From NCBI RefSeq assembly GCF_029223285.1, contig NZ_JARHUJ010000004.1, forward strand, positions 434,001-498,000: 64,000 nt of DNA, written 5' to 3'. This DNA comes from Paraflavitalea sp. CAU 1676. GTDB lineage: Bacteria > Bacteroidota > Bacteroidia > Chitinophagales > Chitinophagaceae. Positions 45,233 to 53,159 of this stretch are shown piece after piece; positions within the stretch are counted from its first letter, which is position 1, and the number at the start of each line of letters is the position of its first letter. The position numbers were made by a program, and so were the translations under genes. The notes below the pieces were generated by a model. The model made no database searches. It was not told the DNA's origin and worked only from the letters and a program-made list of their open reading frames with translations.

Positions 45233-45763
45233 TCAAATCATCACCTTCCGGTCTTCGATGGCGGTACGTACTTGCCGGAAACCAGCTTTCTTGTACACAT
45301 TTAGTGCGTTGGGATGATCGAGTTCGCAAGTGTTGAGCTGGATATGCCGGGGTTGGTAACTCCAGGCCTGTTGTATCACCGTTTGTAAAAAGTAATGGCC
45401 ATAGCCTTTGCCGACGAAATCGGGGAGGAGCCCAAAGTAGAGTATCTCCACATGACCTTCCTCTATCACAAATTCGGCAAAGCCGGCGGGCTGTTCATCG
45501 ATATACAGCACATAAATGTCAACATTGGCCGCATTGATCTTTTCGTAAAGACTGGCATCTTCCATCATCATCCTGTCGAGCCAATACCATTGTTTGCCTA
45601 CACCATAGTAGAATTTCCGGTAATGCTCTACCGGAATAGGTTTGGGTAATAAGTGAAACTGCATGTTGAAGGCAGCTGGTACCGCACTATAAGGCCGCTC
45701 ATGCATTTCCAGGAAGGTTACCTGCACGGGGCGCAATGTTACCCGCGATGTTTCGATAGTCAT
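45233..45763 (-). CDS. GNAT family N-acetyltransferase
   Basis: 176 residues. The GNAT core is seen at ~105-165: VEILYFGLLPDFVGKGYGHYFLQTVI with the acetyl-CoA-binding (Q/R)-x-x-G-x-G/A loop (VGKGYGH), then HIQLNTCELDHPNALNVYKKAGF. An N-terminal ~95-residue segment (RPVQVTFLEM...) is less typical. The substrate is unknown. It overlaps the preceding minus-strand gene by 4 bp (ATGA), so the two GNATs are translationally coupled, but they are not close paralogues. Confidence 0.92.
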   Translation of the reverse strand: MTIETSRVTLRPVQVTFLEMHERPYSAVPAAFNMQFHLLPKPIPVEHYRKFYYGVGKQWYWLDRMMMEDASLYEKINAANVDIYVLYIDEQPAGFAEFVIEEGHVEILYFGLLPDFVGKGYGHYFLQTVIQQAWSYQPRHIQLNTCELDHPNALNVYKKAGFRQVRTAIEDRKVMI

Positions 45764-46182
45764 AGTAGTTTCTTTTGACAGTGAAAACCTATGATCTTGT
45801 AGCCCTGGTTTAGCCAGAACCTGATTCCTTTATCGTTTACAACATAGCAGTTTAGTTCGGAAGCGATACAGCCTTGTGAGCGTCCATAGTCATATACCCA
45901 GGCCATCATGAGTTCTCCTACCCCCTTGTTGCGGTACTCGGGCAGTATCATCACATTATCCGGTTCAATATGCTTTCCAACATAATACTTGTTGAGGATC
46001 CACAAGCCGCATATGCCGATCAGGCGGTCGTGGTCATACACGCCCGCGCAGGCATAATTACGCTGTTTCATGTCTTCAAGTCGTTCCTGCAGGGTGGTTT
46101 CGTTGATGGCATCGTTGAGGATGCGCAGGAGTGGAATGATCGTGCTTAGCTCATCCTTGGGAATAAGGCGTATATCGTACAT
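45760..46182 (-). CDS. GNAT family N-acetyltransferase
   Basis: 140 residues. Acetyl-CoA-binding segment VMILPEYRNKGVGELMMAW matches motif A (R-N-K-G-V-G), preceded by GICGLWILNKYYVGKHIE and followed by SELNCYVVNDKGIRFWLNQGYK. It is a compact single-domain acetyltransferase of unknown substrate, first of a two-gene unit. It shares its stop with the start of the 176-residue GNAT by a 4-bp overlap, so both likely act in one response. Confidence 0.92.
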   Translation of the reverse strand: MYDIRLIPKDELSTIIPLLRILNDAINETTLQERLEDMKQRNYACAGVYDHDRLIGICGLWILNKYYVGKHIEPDNVMILPEYRNKGVGELMMAWVYDYGRSQGCIASELNCYVVNDKGIRFWLNQGYKIIGFHCQKKLL

Positions 46183-46227
46183 AGGTTGTCACTTATGCCT
46201 TACAAAATTAGCGAATTTTCCCGGCGC

Positions 46228-46860
46228 TCAGTCCAGGTCATTATAATTGACCTTTTCTTCCGGAGAAAGCCAGGTTTTTAGTGTATGCACCCTGGCATCA
46301 TGGGCGAGATTGATGGAAGCGGTTTGAAGGGCAGATTGGGTTACGTTGCGCAGGGGTATCCAAACGGAATCGACAGCATCCCACACCCGGTCTTTGGTGG
46401 TTTCGATGCCTTCGAAATTCAGCAGCAATAACCTGAACTGGACCATACGCGCCTCTACCCGTTTGTCTTCTACCAGCGAAAGCCGGCCCCAATAGAGGCG
46501 TTCGAATTTTTTACGGGCCGTTTTATAGTCTTCGGTCTGTTCGTTTTCGTTGGCCAGTATAGCTACCGCCTCTACGGCTTCTGCATAGGTGGCCAGTTGT
46601 TGCTGGTAAAAGATCTTGGAGAAGTCCCGGTTTGCCTGCCGGGTCTCTTCGGCCAGTTTACCAATCTTCTCATCATTGTATTTCTTGAATTCATGGTAAG
46701 TGGCACCAATACCTACAATGATGGCCAGGCCCTGTAATATCTTGGTGATCGTTTCTACCAGGTTGATCTTTGCAGGAGACTTCAATTTCGAGGCTATTTC
46801 TGCCCGGTATTTTTCCTGTAGTTCAATATGTTGCTTTTCTGCTTCAGTAAGCATGACCAA
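46228..46860 (-). CDS. Membrane-anchored protein, unknown function
   Basis: 210 residues. A charged N-terminal helix (EAEKQHIELQEKYRAEIASKLK) leads to one hydrophobic helix (ITKILQGLAIIVGIGATYHEF, ~35-56), then a long amphipathic, likely coiled-coil stretch to ~110 and a helical C-terminal half. It resembles helical membrane-anchored adaptors but I do not recognise a domain. It is the last of three minus-strand genes of envelope or unknown type (47965-46228), separated by gaps of 58-97 bp. Confidence 0.75.
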   Translation of the reverse strand: MVMLTEAEKQHIELQEKYRAEIASKLKSPAKINLVETITKILQGLAIIVGIGATYHEFKKYNDEKIGKLAEETRQANRDFSKIFYQQQLATYAEAVEAVAILANENEQTEDYKTARKKFERLYWGRLSLVEDKRVEARMVQFRLLLLNFEGIETTKDRVWDAVDSVWIPLRNVTQSALQTASINLAHDARVHTLKTWLSPEEKVNYNDLD

Positions 46861-46957
46861 AGTTTTTTAAACGGGAGAATGGTCATCTACAATTTATTCC
46901 ATCCTCCCGGCATGGCCTATCCCTCATATGAGTGAGCGGGGAGTCGCTGTCATTTAC

Positions 46958-47506
46958 CTAGAGTCCTTTGGCATTCAGGCGATCGCAAATAAATTTTAAC
47001 TGTTCCAGCTGTTCCAGCTGCATATCGTACAAGGCTTTGATCTGTTGCTGTTGCAGCAGGTCGACCTTTTGTTGCAGGCTGCGTATTTCCAGTTCGGCTT
47101 TCATATTGACGAGGTAGTCGTTTTCGGCCCGTTTCCTGTCCTTTTCTTCCTGCCTGTTCTGGCTCATCATGATGATAGGCGCCTGTATGGCAGCGATGCA
47201 AGACAATACGAGGTTGAGTAAAATGAAAGGGAAGGGATCGAAATCGTCTTTCGATGGACTCAGCAGGTTGAAGACGATCCAGGCGATGATGATCACCAGG
47301 AAAGAAATGATGAACTTCCAGCTGCCGCCAAAGCGGGCAACTTTGTCGGATATCAGCTGTCCGCGGGTCAGCACTTCCGAAGGTGGATGCAGCAGGTTAT
47401 TGATCACCAGTTCTTCTTCTTTGATGGTGGCGGCTACGATATCCTGCAGCTTTTTCAGTTGTTCTTCTTCTTCCGTGAGGCGGTTGGTGATTTCGGCGTT
47501 TGGCAT
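46958..47506 (-). CDS. DUF1003 domain-containing membrane protein
   Basis: 182 residues. The DUF1003 core is clear: SDKVARFGGSWKFIISFLVIIIAWIVFNLL, DDFDPFPFILLNLVLSCIAAIQAPIIMMSQNRQ, with two transmembrane helices (~66-85 and 100-117), and then a cytoplasmic helical coiled-coil tail rich in Gln and Leu. The family is membrane-located and of unknown function. Long N- and C-terminal helices suggest oligomerisation. Middle gene of the three-gene unknown cluster. Confidence 0.93.
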   Translation of the reverse strand: MPNAEITNRLTEEEEQLKKLQDIVAATIKEEELVINNLLHPPSEVLTRGQLISDKVARFGGSWKFIISFLVIIIAWIVFNLLSPSKDDFDPFPFILLNLVLSCIAAIQAPIIMMSQNRQEEKDRKRAENDYLVNMKAELEIRSLQQKVDLLQQQQIKALYDMQLEQLEQLKFICDRLNAKGL

Positions 47507-47563
47507 AAAGATTCGATTTGTTGAAGGAAAAACTCCCTATGCTGAATGTACGCCGAAAATTCA

Positions 47564-47965
47564 CTATATCACGGAATTCGGGTCTACGTTGACGTAGATA
47601 GAAGGGCTGGTGGAAGTGGATGACTGTTTTGACTGTGGATACAATTTGTCGAAGACATCGAACACCTTATCGATCTCCTGGCTGGTAGGGGCTACCACCG
47701 TAATGTCGGTGTAATTGTTGCGCGCATAACGGATCTTAAAAACCAGTTGTTTGTAGGTACGCTTAAGGAAAGAGTTGTCGTGTTCTTTGCGGTATTCGTT
47801 CAGGAACTCATCTTCCCGTTCAAAACGCCAGGATTCATCGCCCCGTGTGAGATAGTAGAAAGTAGTAGGCTCTTCGTTCTTAGGGGCCTGGATCACTTTG
47901 TGCAGTATATGCTCGACTTTGTCGGTGGGAAAATAAGCCTGTGGGTAAAGTTTTGATTTTTCCAT
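47564..47965 (-). CDS. Small soluble protein of unknown function (133 aa)
   Basis: 133 residues, not recognised. No signal peptide or hydrophobic helix. Visible blocks are YPQAYFPTDKVEHILHKVIQ, a TTFYYLTRGDESWRFEREDEF stretch, and TVVAPTSQEIDKVFDVFDKLYP. The C-terminus is a low-complexity Ser/Thr tail (SKQSSTSTSPS). It heads the minus-strand run that continues into the DUF1003 and membrane-anchored genes. The length and codon use suggest a real gene. Confidence 0.7.
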   Translation of the reverse strand: MEKSKLYPQAYFPTDKVEHILHKVIQAPKNEEPTTFYYLTRGDESWRFEREDEFLNEYRKEHDNSFLKRTYKQLVFKIRYARNNYTDITVVAPTSQEIDKVFDVFDKLYPQSKQSSTSTSPSIYVNVDPNSVI

Positions 47966-48078
47966 ATGAGAGCAGTGTTTTAAGGTTACTTAAATCTACC
48001 TTATTTTCTCCCGACCGGCAACTAAAAATACCCCCTGATCTAAGGGCAATGAGATCAATTGGTTATCCCTAAAAAGAA

Positions 48079-48106
48079 CATCCCGTTCGTGTACACGAAC
48101 GGGATG
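48079..48106 (-). terminator. Terminator of the glutamate-type dehydrogenase gene
   Basis: A 28-bp perfect palindrome (stem CATCCCGTTCGTG and its complement around GTGTACAC) followed on the minus strand by TTCTTTTTAG. It begins 22 bp beyond the stop. Confidence 0.9.
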
Positions 48107-48128
48107 CATTATGTTTAAGCAACAACAC

Positions 48129-49538
48129 TTATGGGAAGATGCCGAGTTCGGCATAGCTCGTAGCAACTTTATTGATGGCCACCAGGTAAGCGGCGGTACG
48201 CATATCGGGCACCTGGGGATTGGCTTTCCAGGCTTCCATGATCTCACGGGTTGCCGTGATCATGGTTTCTTCCAATCCACTGCGCACCAGGTCCACTTCA
48301 TCAGGACCGTGCATGATGAATTCACGTTCTTTATTATCTACCTTCTTGCCCGTCAATCCTTCGATCTGGCCGAGGATATGGGTATTGAGGTTTTCGGTAA
48401 AGCGTTTTTCCATACGTCCGTAACGAACATGGCTCAGGTTCTTCAACCACTCGAAATAAGATACGGTAACACCGCCTGCGTTGAGGTACATATCGGGTAC
48501 CACGAGAATACCGCGCTTGGCGAAGTTTTCGTCGGCCTCAGGGGTCAGCGGACCGTTGGCTGCTTCACCAATGATCTTTGCTTTTACATTGGGGGCATTG
48601 GTGCCATTGATCACATTCTCGAGCGCAGCGGGGATCAACACATCGCAATCCATCTCCAGCGCGTCTGTATTCTTGGCGAAATTATTGGCGCCTTTATAGT
48701 TGAGGATAGATCCTGTCTTTTTACGATGCTCGAATACTGCGTCCACATCCAGCCCGTCATTGTTCCAGATAGAGCCTTCGAACTCTGCCAGGCCAACGAT
48801 CTTAGCGCCTGCTTCCTGGAAGAACTTGGCGCTGTGGTATCCCACATTACCGAGACCCTGTACCACGATGCGCTTGCCTTCTACCCCTGTGGTGAGTCCC
48901 AGTTTGTCCATCTGGTCTTTCATGCTCAATACTTCGCGCAGACCATAGAATACACCAAGGCCGGTAGCTTCGCGGCGTCCGCGCACACCACCCTGGGTAA
49001 CGGGCTTGCCGGTAACACAACCCATGGCATCGATCTCGCCGGGGCGCATGCTCGCATAGGTGTCTACGATCCAGGCCATCTCACGTTCGCCGGTTCCGTA
49101 ATCGGGGGCGGGTACGTCGATGCCAGGGCCGATAAAGTTCTTCTTGATCAGCTCAGACGTATAACGGCGGGTGATCTTCTCCAGTTCGTAAGGAGTATAT
49201 TTTTTGGGATCGATGGTGATACCACCTTTGGCGCCTGCAAACGGAACGTTCACGATCGCGCATTTGTAGGTCATCAGTGCGGCAAGCGCCATTACCTCAT
49301 CGAGGTTAACGCTCATCGCAAAACGGATACCGCCTTTACAAGGAAGCTTGTGGTGCGAGTGTTGTACCCGGTAAGCCTTGATCACTTCGATCTTATCGCC
49401 GATCTTAACCGGGAAGTGCATCCGGTAAACGGCATTACATTGTTTGATTTGTTCCAGGACACCGGGGTCCCATTTAGTGAACTGCGCGGCTTTATCAAAA
49501 CTCTTTTCTACCGCGCCAAAAAAACTGTACTCTGACAT
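48129..49538 (-). CDS. Glu/Leu/Phe/Val dehydrogenase
   Basis: 469 residues. N-terminal catalytic domain: [11 protein letters not shown] with the substrate-binding lysine, then [15 protein letters not shown] with the catalytic lysine and [18 protein letters not shown]-terminal Rossmann domain: [17 protein letters not shown]. This is the layout of glutamate dehydrogenase, which interconverts glutamate and 2-oxoglutarate with ammonia, although leucine or other specificity is possible in this family. The frame extends upstream to 49733, but the ATG at 49538 ([14 protein letters not shown]) is family-typical. Preceded by the ccm terminator. Confidence 0.95.
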   Translation of the reverse strand: MSEYSFFGAVEKSFDKAAQFTKWDPGVLEQIKQCNAVYRMHFPVKIGDKIEVIKAYRVQHSHHKLPCKGGIRFAMSVNLDEVMALAALMTYKCAIVNVPFAGAKGGITIDPKKYTPYELEKITRRYTSELIKKNFIGPGIDVPAPDYGTGEREMAWIVDTYASMRPGEIDAMGCVTGKPVTQGGVRGRREATGLGVFYGLREVLSMKDQMDKLGLTTGVEGKRIVVQGLGNVGYHSAKFFQEAGAKIVGLAEFEGSIWNNDGLDVDAVFEHRKKTGSILNYKGANNFAKNTDALEMDCDVLIPAALENVINGTNAPNVKAKIIGEAANGPLTPEADENFAKRGILVVPDMYLNAGGVTVSYFEWLKNLSHVRYGRMEKRFTENLNTHILGQIEGLTGKKVDNKEREFIMHGPDEVDLVRSGLEETMITATREIMEAWKANPQVPDMRTAAYLVAINKVATSYAELGIFP

Positions 49539-49694
49539 GATTAAGCAATTTTTATGGTGAATCGTTAAACACTTCTTTGACTGCAACCCATTGAACACCG
49601 TGATTAAGATAATCATTGCTGAACGGTGCCGCTTATCGATTATTTGCCAATACCTAACAAAAATTTTATTGTGATGTTCATCCTTAAAAAAAGT

Positions 49695-49716
49695 AACCCC
49701 CTCAAAGCGGGGGCTC
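49695..49716 (-). terminator. Terminator of the ccm gene run
   Basis: CCCCC / GGGGG core stem with flanking pairs, on the minus strand followed by TACTTTTTTTAAGG. It lies about 47 bp beyond the ccmD stop. Confidence 0.75.
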
Positions 49717-49762
49717 CAGTTAGGTATCAGCAAGAACTTTGGTCTATCGGCCAGCTAACGGG

Positions 49763-49981
49763 TTAATGACCTTTCTCCAGCTTCGTGATCTTACGGTCCA
49801 AGCGAATGATGTAAATGATCAGTCCGAGCAGGATGGTGACGGCTACGGCCAGTACCACCCAGATCTTACCATCGGCTCTCAATCCGGTTGGCTGATTGGC
49901 AGCGCCATCATTTTGTGCGCTTGCCCACAGGGCCGGCAGCAACACAAACAGGGTAATGAGTAATTTCTTCATGCGTATCAT
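49763..49981 (-). CDS. CcmD-like small membrane protein
   Basis: 72 residues. A signal-type hydrophobic N-terminus (MKKLLITLFVLLPALWASAQ) is followed by a short polar stretch and a single helix (WVVLAVAVTILLGLIIYII) ending in RLDRKITKLEKGH. Single-helix proteins with this ending and directly downstream of ccmC act as CcmD, which helps release holo-CcmE from CcmABC during heme export. Its start codon shares a base with the ccmC stop (TAATG), so translation is coupled. The extra N-terminal signal segment is unusual for CcmD, which normally has one helix. Confidence 0.75.
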   Translation of the reverse strand: MIRMKKLLITLFVLLPALWASAQNDGAANQPTGLRADGKIWVVLAVAVTILLGLIIYIIRLDRKITKLEKGH

Positions 49982-50652
49982 TAATGAGCGTGTTTTTTCT
50001 CTTCCAGCGCCTTCATGCGCAGGTAAAGTGTGGTGATCCAAACGCCCAGGAGGGTCCAGCCCAAAACCGCAGGCCAGAAGACCAAACGCATAGTGGGGTC
50101 GAGGTCGCCTCCATTGAGGCCGGGGTTACCTTCCACGCCTTTGCCACCGGGGTGCAGTGACTCTACCAGGCGAGGCAGGATGAGGATCATGGGGATATAG
50201 ATAAAATAGGCAAATATGTTGTAAACAGCGGCTACACGGCCCCTTTTATCAAGATCGGTCATGGAATTACGTAAAACAAAGTAGGCCAGGTAGATCAATA
50301 AGGCAATGGCAACTCCCAATTGCTTGGGATCATTGTTCCAGGGCGTGCCCCAGGTGTAGTTGGCCCAGATCATACCGGTTACCAAACCAAGACAGCCGAG
50401 CACCGTACCGGTTTGCACAAATTGCAGGGCATACAGGTCGTACTTCGCCTGCGGATTGCGGAGGTACATGATCGAATACACCAATGAAATGGTGATCAGC
50501 ACAAGCTGTGCAAACCACATTGGCACATGGAAGAAGAGATTGCGGATAGTCTGATACAGGTTGCCTATTTCAGGTACTTTCACTAAAAAACCTGCGGTGA
50601 ACGTGTAGAGCAGCAAGACGATACAAAGTATTTTCCACCAGTACTGGCGCAT
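49981..50652 (-). CDS. ccmC: Heme exporter CcmC (CcsA family)
   Basis: About 223 residues with six hydrophobic helices. The tryptophan-rich heme-binding motif WGTPWNNDPKQ (WGxxWxxDP-like) sits near residue 95 and the histidines in FFHVPMWFA and in ESLHPGG are in the usual positions. CcmC binds heme and hands it to CcmE. The ATG at 50652 (MRQYWWKIL) gives the family start; an in-frame ATG 60 bp upstream is the alternative. It precedes ccmD and follows ccmB by 246 bp; ccmA and ccmE are absent from the window. Confidence 0.93.
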   Translation of the reverse strand: MRQYWWKILCIVLLLYTFTAGFLVKVPEIGNLYQTIRNLFFHVPMWFAQLVLITISLVYSIMYLRNPQAKYDLYALQFVQTGTVLGCLGLVTGMIWANYTWGTPWNNDPKQLGVAIALLIYLAYFVLRNSMTDLDKRGRVAAVYNIFAYFIYIPMILILPRLVESLHPGGKGVEGNPGLNGGDLDPTMRLVFWPAVLGWTLLGVWITTLYLRMKALEEKKHAH

Positions 50653-50897
50653 AATTTCCGGGCTATTGATGATAGATATTGGCGTTTGCAGGATCGGGGT
50701 GAGACTTGCCAACTACCTGATACAGGGGGCAAAATTAGGGGAAGGGGTCTTAAAACAGAAATTTACTTAAGGAAGGTAGAGCAAGCGTCCAACAGCCCCT
50801 TTTACACCTGCTGCCAGGCGCATTTGATAAACAGGTTGCTCTGTACAGCAGTTTATGTTGACGACGTGCCGCTGTAACGATAGACCGGTTGGCCGTC

Positions 50898-51566
50898 TTA
50901 GTCTTTCCAGAGAAAGGGAAACAGGATCACTGCCAGGGCAACCACCATGATATCCAGGCCGATGAGCATCAGCACGATGCTGGTAAGGCCTGCCTGTATC
51001 ACATCGGCAAAGGCTGCGTTGGAGATGCGCATCAGCAACAGGATCTGCGGTATGATCAGCGGGAAACCCATAATGGCCATGAGGGCGGCATTTTGCTGGG
51101 CACGGGCTGCGATAGCTGCCAGGAAGGTAAATACAAGACTCAAACTGCAACCACCCAGGCATACGATGCCGATAAACTTTAAGGGGTTGTGTACTGGATT
51201 GCCAAGGAATAGCTGAAAAAGCAACAGGCTTACCAGGCTCATGAGCATCATGAGCACCAGGTTGAAGATCAGTTTGGCCAGTACAAAATCGCGGGCGCCG
51301 GCAATGGTATAGAAGTAAAGCATGCGGCCACGGCTTTCCTGCAGAAAGCTTTTGGCAACTGCATTGATACAGATGAACAGTTGGATCATCCAGAACAGGC
51401 CGTTCCATACCTTCTCTTCGGGGCCTTCGCCCATCGCCATATACAACACAAAAATGGTGGAGGCTACATACAACAGGATCCCGTAAAAGGTATATTGCTG
51501 CCTCACTTCCAACAGGAAGTCTTTTTTCACCAGTGCCCAGATATGCTTTGATTGATTGCCAGCCAT
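50898..51566 (-). CDS. ccmB: Heme exporter CcmB
   Basis: 222 residues, the family length, with six helices. Starts IWALVKKDFLLEVRQQYTFYG, a typical CcmB N-terminus; then GLFWMIQLFICINAVAKSFLQESRG and the middle/late GNPVHNPLKFIGIVCLGGCSLSLVFTFLAAIAARA, and FPLIIPQILLLM. CcmB is the membrane subunit of the heme-export ABC transporter with CcmA; no ATPase gene is adjacent, unlike in Proteobacteria. First gene of the ccmB-ccmC-ccmD run. A TATTTTCG element lies just upstream (minus strand, ~51582). Confidence 0.93.
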   Translation of the reverse strand: MAGNQSKHIWALVKKDFLLEVRQQYTFYGILLYVASTIFVLYMAMGEGPEEKVWNGLFWMIQLFICINAVAKSFLQESRGRMLYFYTIAGARDFVLAKLIFNLVLMMLMSLVSLLLFQLFLGNPVHNPLKFIGIVCLGGCSLSLVFTFLAAIAARAQQNAALMAIMGFPLIIPQILLLMRISNAAFADVIQAGLTSIVLMLIGLDIMVVALAVILFPFLWKD

Positions 51567-51765
51567 AAACGATTGCGCGAAAATAGATAGTTCAGGGGGT
51601 TATTCCATTACCTTTTTAAAACAGTCCCTTAAAGACACAGGCCGAATTACGCGGATAATTGCATAAAGATCGGTTATAGATGTGAGGTAATTATACTTCT
51701 AAAGGGCATGGCGTCATTGCCGGCAAAGCACAGCAATCAATCATGTCACCGCTCATTTGACCCGA

Positions 51766-52335
51766 TCAGGGCTTTTCGTAATAGCATTTTCTGCAGCGGG
51801 GTTCGTAGTGGTCCTTTGCTCCCAGCAATACCTGAGTAGCATCGGCAGCTTTACGGTAAGAGTAATTGGCAATATTGCCGCACCGCACACATATGGCATG
51901 CAGCTTGGTAATAAAATCTGCTTTGGCCAGGAGGGCGGGCATGGGGCCGAAGGGTTTGCCGGTATAGTCCATGTCGAGGCCGGCAACGATGACCCGGATG
52001 CCTTTCGCAGCCAGTTGATCGCATACCTCCGGCAACTGATCGTCGAAGAACTGCGCCTCGTCGATGCCGACGACGTCCACATCGCCTGCCAGTAAAAGGA
52101 TGATCTGGGAATTGTCGATGGGGGTTGATTGGATCGCGTTCTCGTCGTGCGAAACGATATCCATTTCGTGATAGCGTACATCTACCCGCGGCTTGAAGAT
52201 CTCCACGCGCAGGTTGGCGATGCGCGCCCGCTTCAACCGCCGGATCAATTCTTCTGTTTTGCCAGAAAACATAGAGCCACAGATTACTTCTATAAAGCCG
52301 CGCCTTTCGCCTGATATATTTGGTTCTATGAACAT
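51766..52335 (-). CDS. tdk: Thymidine kinase
   Basis: About 189 residues of the type II (Tdk/human TK1-like) family. Seen: [19 protein letters not shown] with the Walker A P-loop, [12 protein letters not shown] (Walker B-like), a lasso segment near [14 protein letters not shown], and the zinc-binding Cys pairs CVRCGN and CRKCYYE at the C-terminus. It salvages thymidine to dTMP. The ATG at 52335 gives the family start; an in-frame ATG 42 bp upstream is possible. Divergent from the gene at 52411. Confidence 0.95.
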   Translation of the reverse strand: MFIEPNISGERRGFIEVICGSMFSGKTEELIRRLKRARIANLRVEIFKPRVDVRYHEMDIVSHDENAIQSTPIDNSQIILLLAGDVDVVGIDEAQFFDDQLPEVCDQLAAKGIRVIVAGLDMDYTGKPFGPMPALLAKADFITKLHAICVRCGNIANYSYRKAADATQVLLGAKDHYEPRCRKCYYEKP

Positions 52336-52410
52336 GTTAACGGAAATAGGTATAATAATTGTTAACTTTATAGTCAATATCTAACCCATAAAGTACCCAG
52401 TCAATCTATT

Positions 52411-53121
52411 ATGGAGCGATTAAAACAATTAATCGGCAAATTAAATGAACAATTCGAACAAAATGCCGATAATAAACAACTATTAGTGACCACTCAACTC
52501 ATTGAGGCGGAGCTAATGCGGTTGTCCAATGCCTCCCGTGTGGCGCAGGGAACCTCCAAAGTAGCAGTAGTCATGCCTGCAGCGAGAACCGTGTACAGCA
52601 CAGCGGTAGCAGAAGCGCCGGTCATAGTCGAAAAAGAACCTGAAATGGTAGCCTTACCGGCTGAAGTACAGGAGGAAAAACCTGTTAAGAACGGTAATGG
52701 CACACATGCCCCCGCAGCTGCTTCCCAAAATGGTTTCCAATACAACCCGCTTACAGAAATACCTACCCTGGCCCATCAATCCTCGGCCAAGGAGCTCAAC
52801 GAAATGATGGCAACGGCCCAGGCTTCTCTTAATGATAAGTTAAAAGAAGAGCGCGTGGAAATTGGTCACCGGCTCACCGATACCCCCGTGCGCGACCTCA
52901 AAAAAGCGATAGGGATCAACGATCGTTTTGTATTCATCAGTGAGTTGTTCCGGGGCGATGAGGTAATGTACGAGCGCAGCATCAAAACGATCAACGGCTT
53001 CCGCATCTATCCCGAAGCGCAGTATTGGATAGAAAGAGAGCTGAAGATCAAACTCGGTTGGGACGACTCCAAAGACACTACCCGCCATTTTTACCAGTTG
53101 GTGAGAAGGCGCTTCTCCTGA
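52411..53121 (+). CDS. Bacteroidota conserved protein of unknown function (236 aa)
   Basis: 236 residues. An N-terminal helix (RLKQLIGKLNEQFEQNADNKQ) is followed by an Ala/Pro/Glu-rich linker (~50-120) and a C-terminal block that appears conserved in Bacteroidota: DLKKAIGINDRFVFISELF followed by GDEVMYERSIKTINGF and HFYQLVRRRFS. It is cytoplasmic with no catalytic motif I know. The conserved block may be a protein-protein or nucleic-acid-associated module. It is divergent from tdk, sharing a short AT-rich intergenic region; convergent with kdtA. Confidence 0.82.
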   Translation: MERLKQLIGKLNEQFEQNADNKQLLVTTQLIEAELMRLSNASRVAQGTSKVAVVMPAARTVYSTAVAEAPVIVEKEPEMVALPAEVQEEKPVKNGNGTHAPAAASQNGFQYNPLTEIPTLAHQSSAKELNEMMATAQASLNDKLKEERVEIGHRLTDTPVRDLKKAIGINDRFVFISELFRGDEVMYERSIKTINGFRIYPEAQYWIERELKIKLGWDDSKDTTRHFYQLVRRRFS

Positions 53122-53159
53122 TCAAATCTTGAATTATACGCCACCCGTGCGGGCAGTTA

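Noticed and set aside
48111-49535. A 474-codon plus-strand frame opposite the glutamate-type dehydrogenase gene
   Set aside because: It is a mirror frame of a clear gene whose catalytic motifs are on the minus strand; the translated product has no family-like segment.
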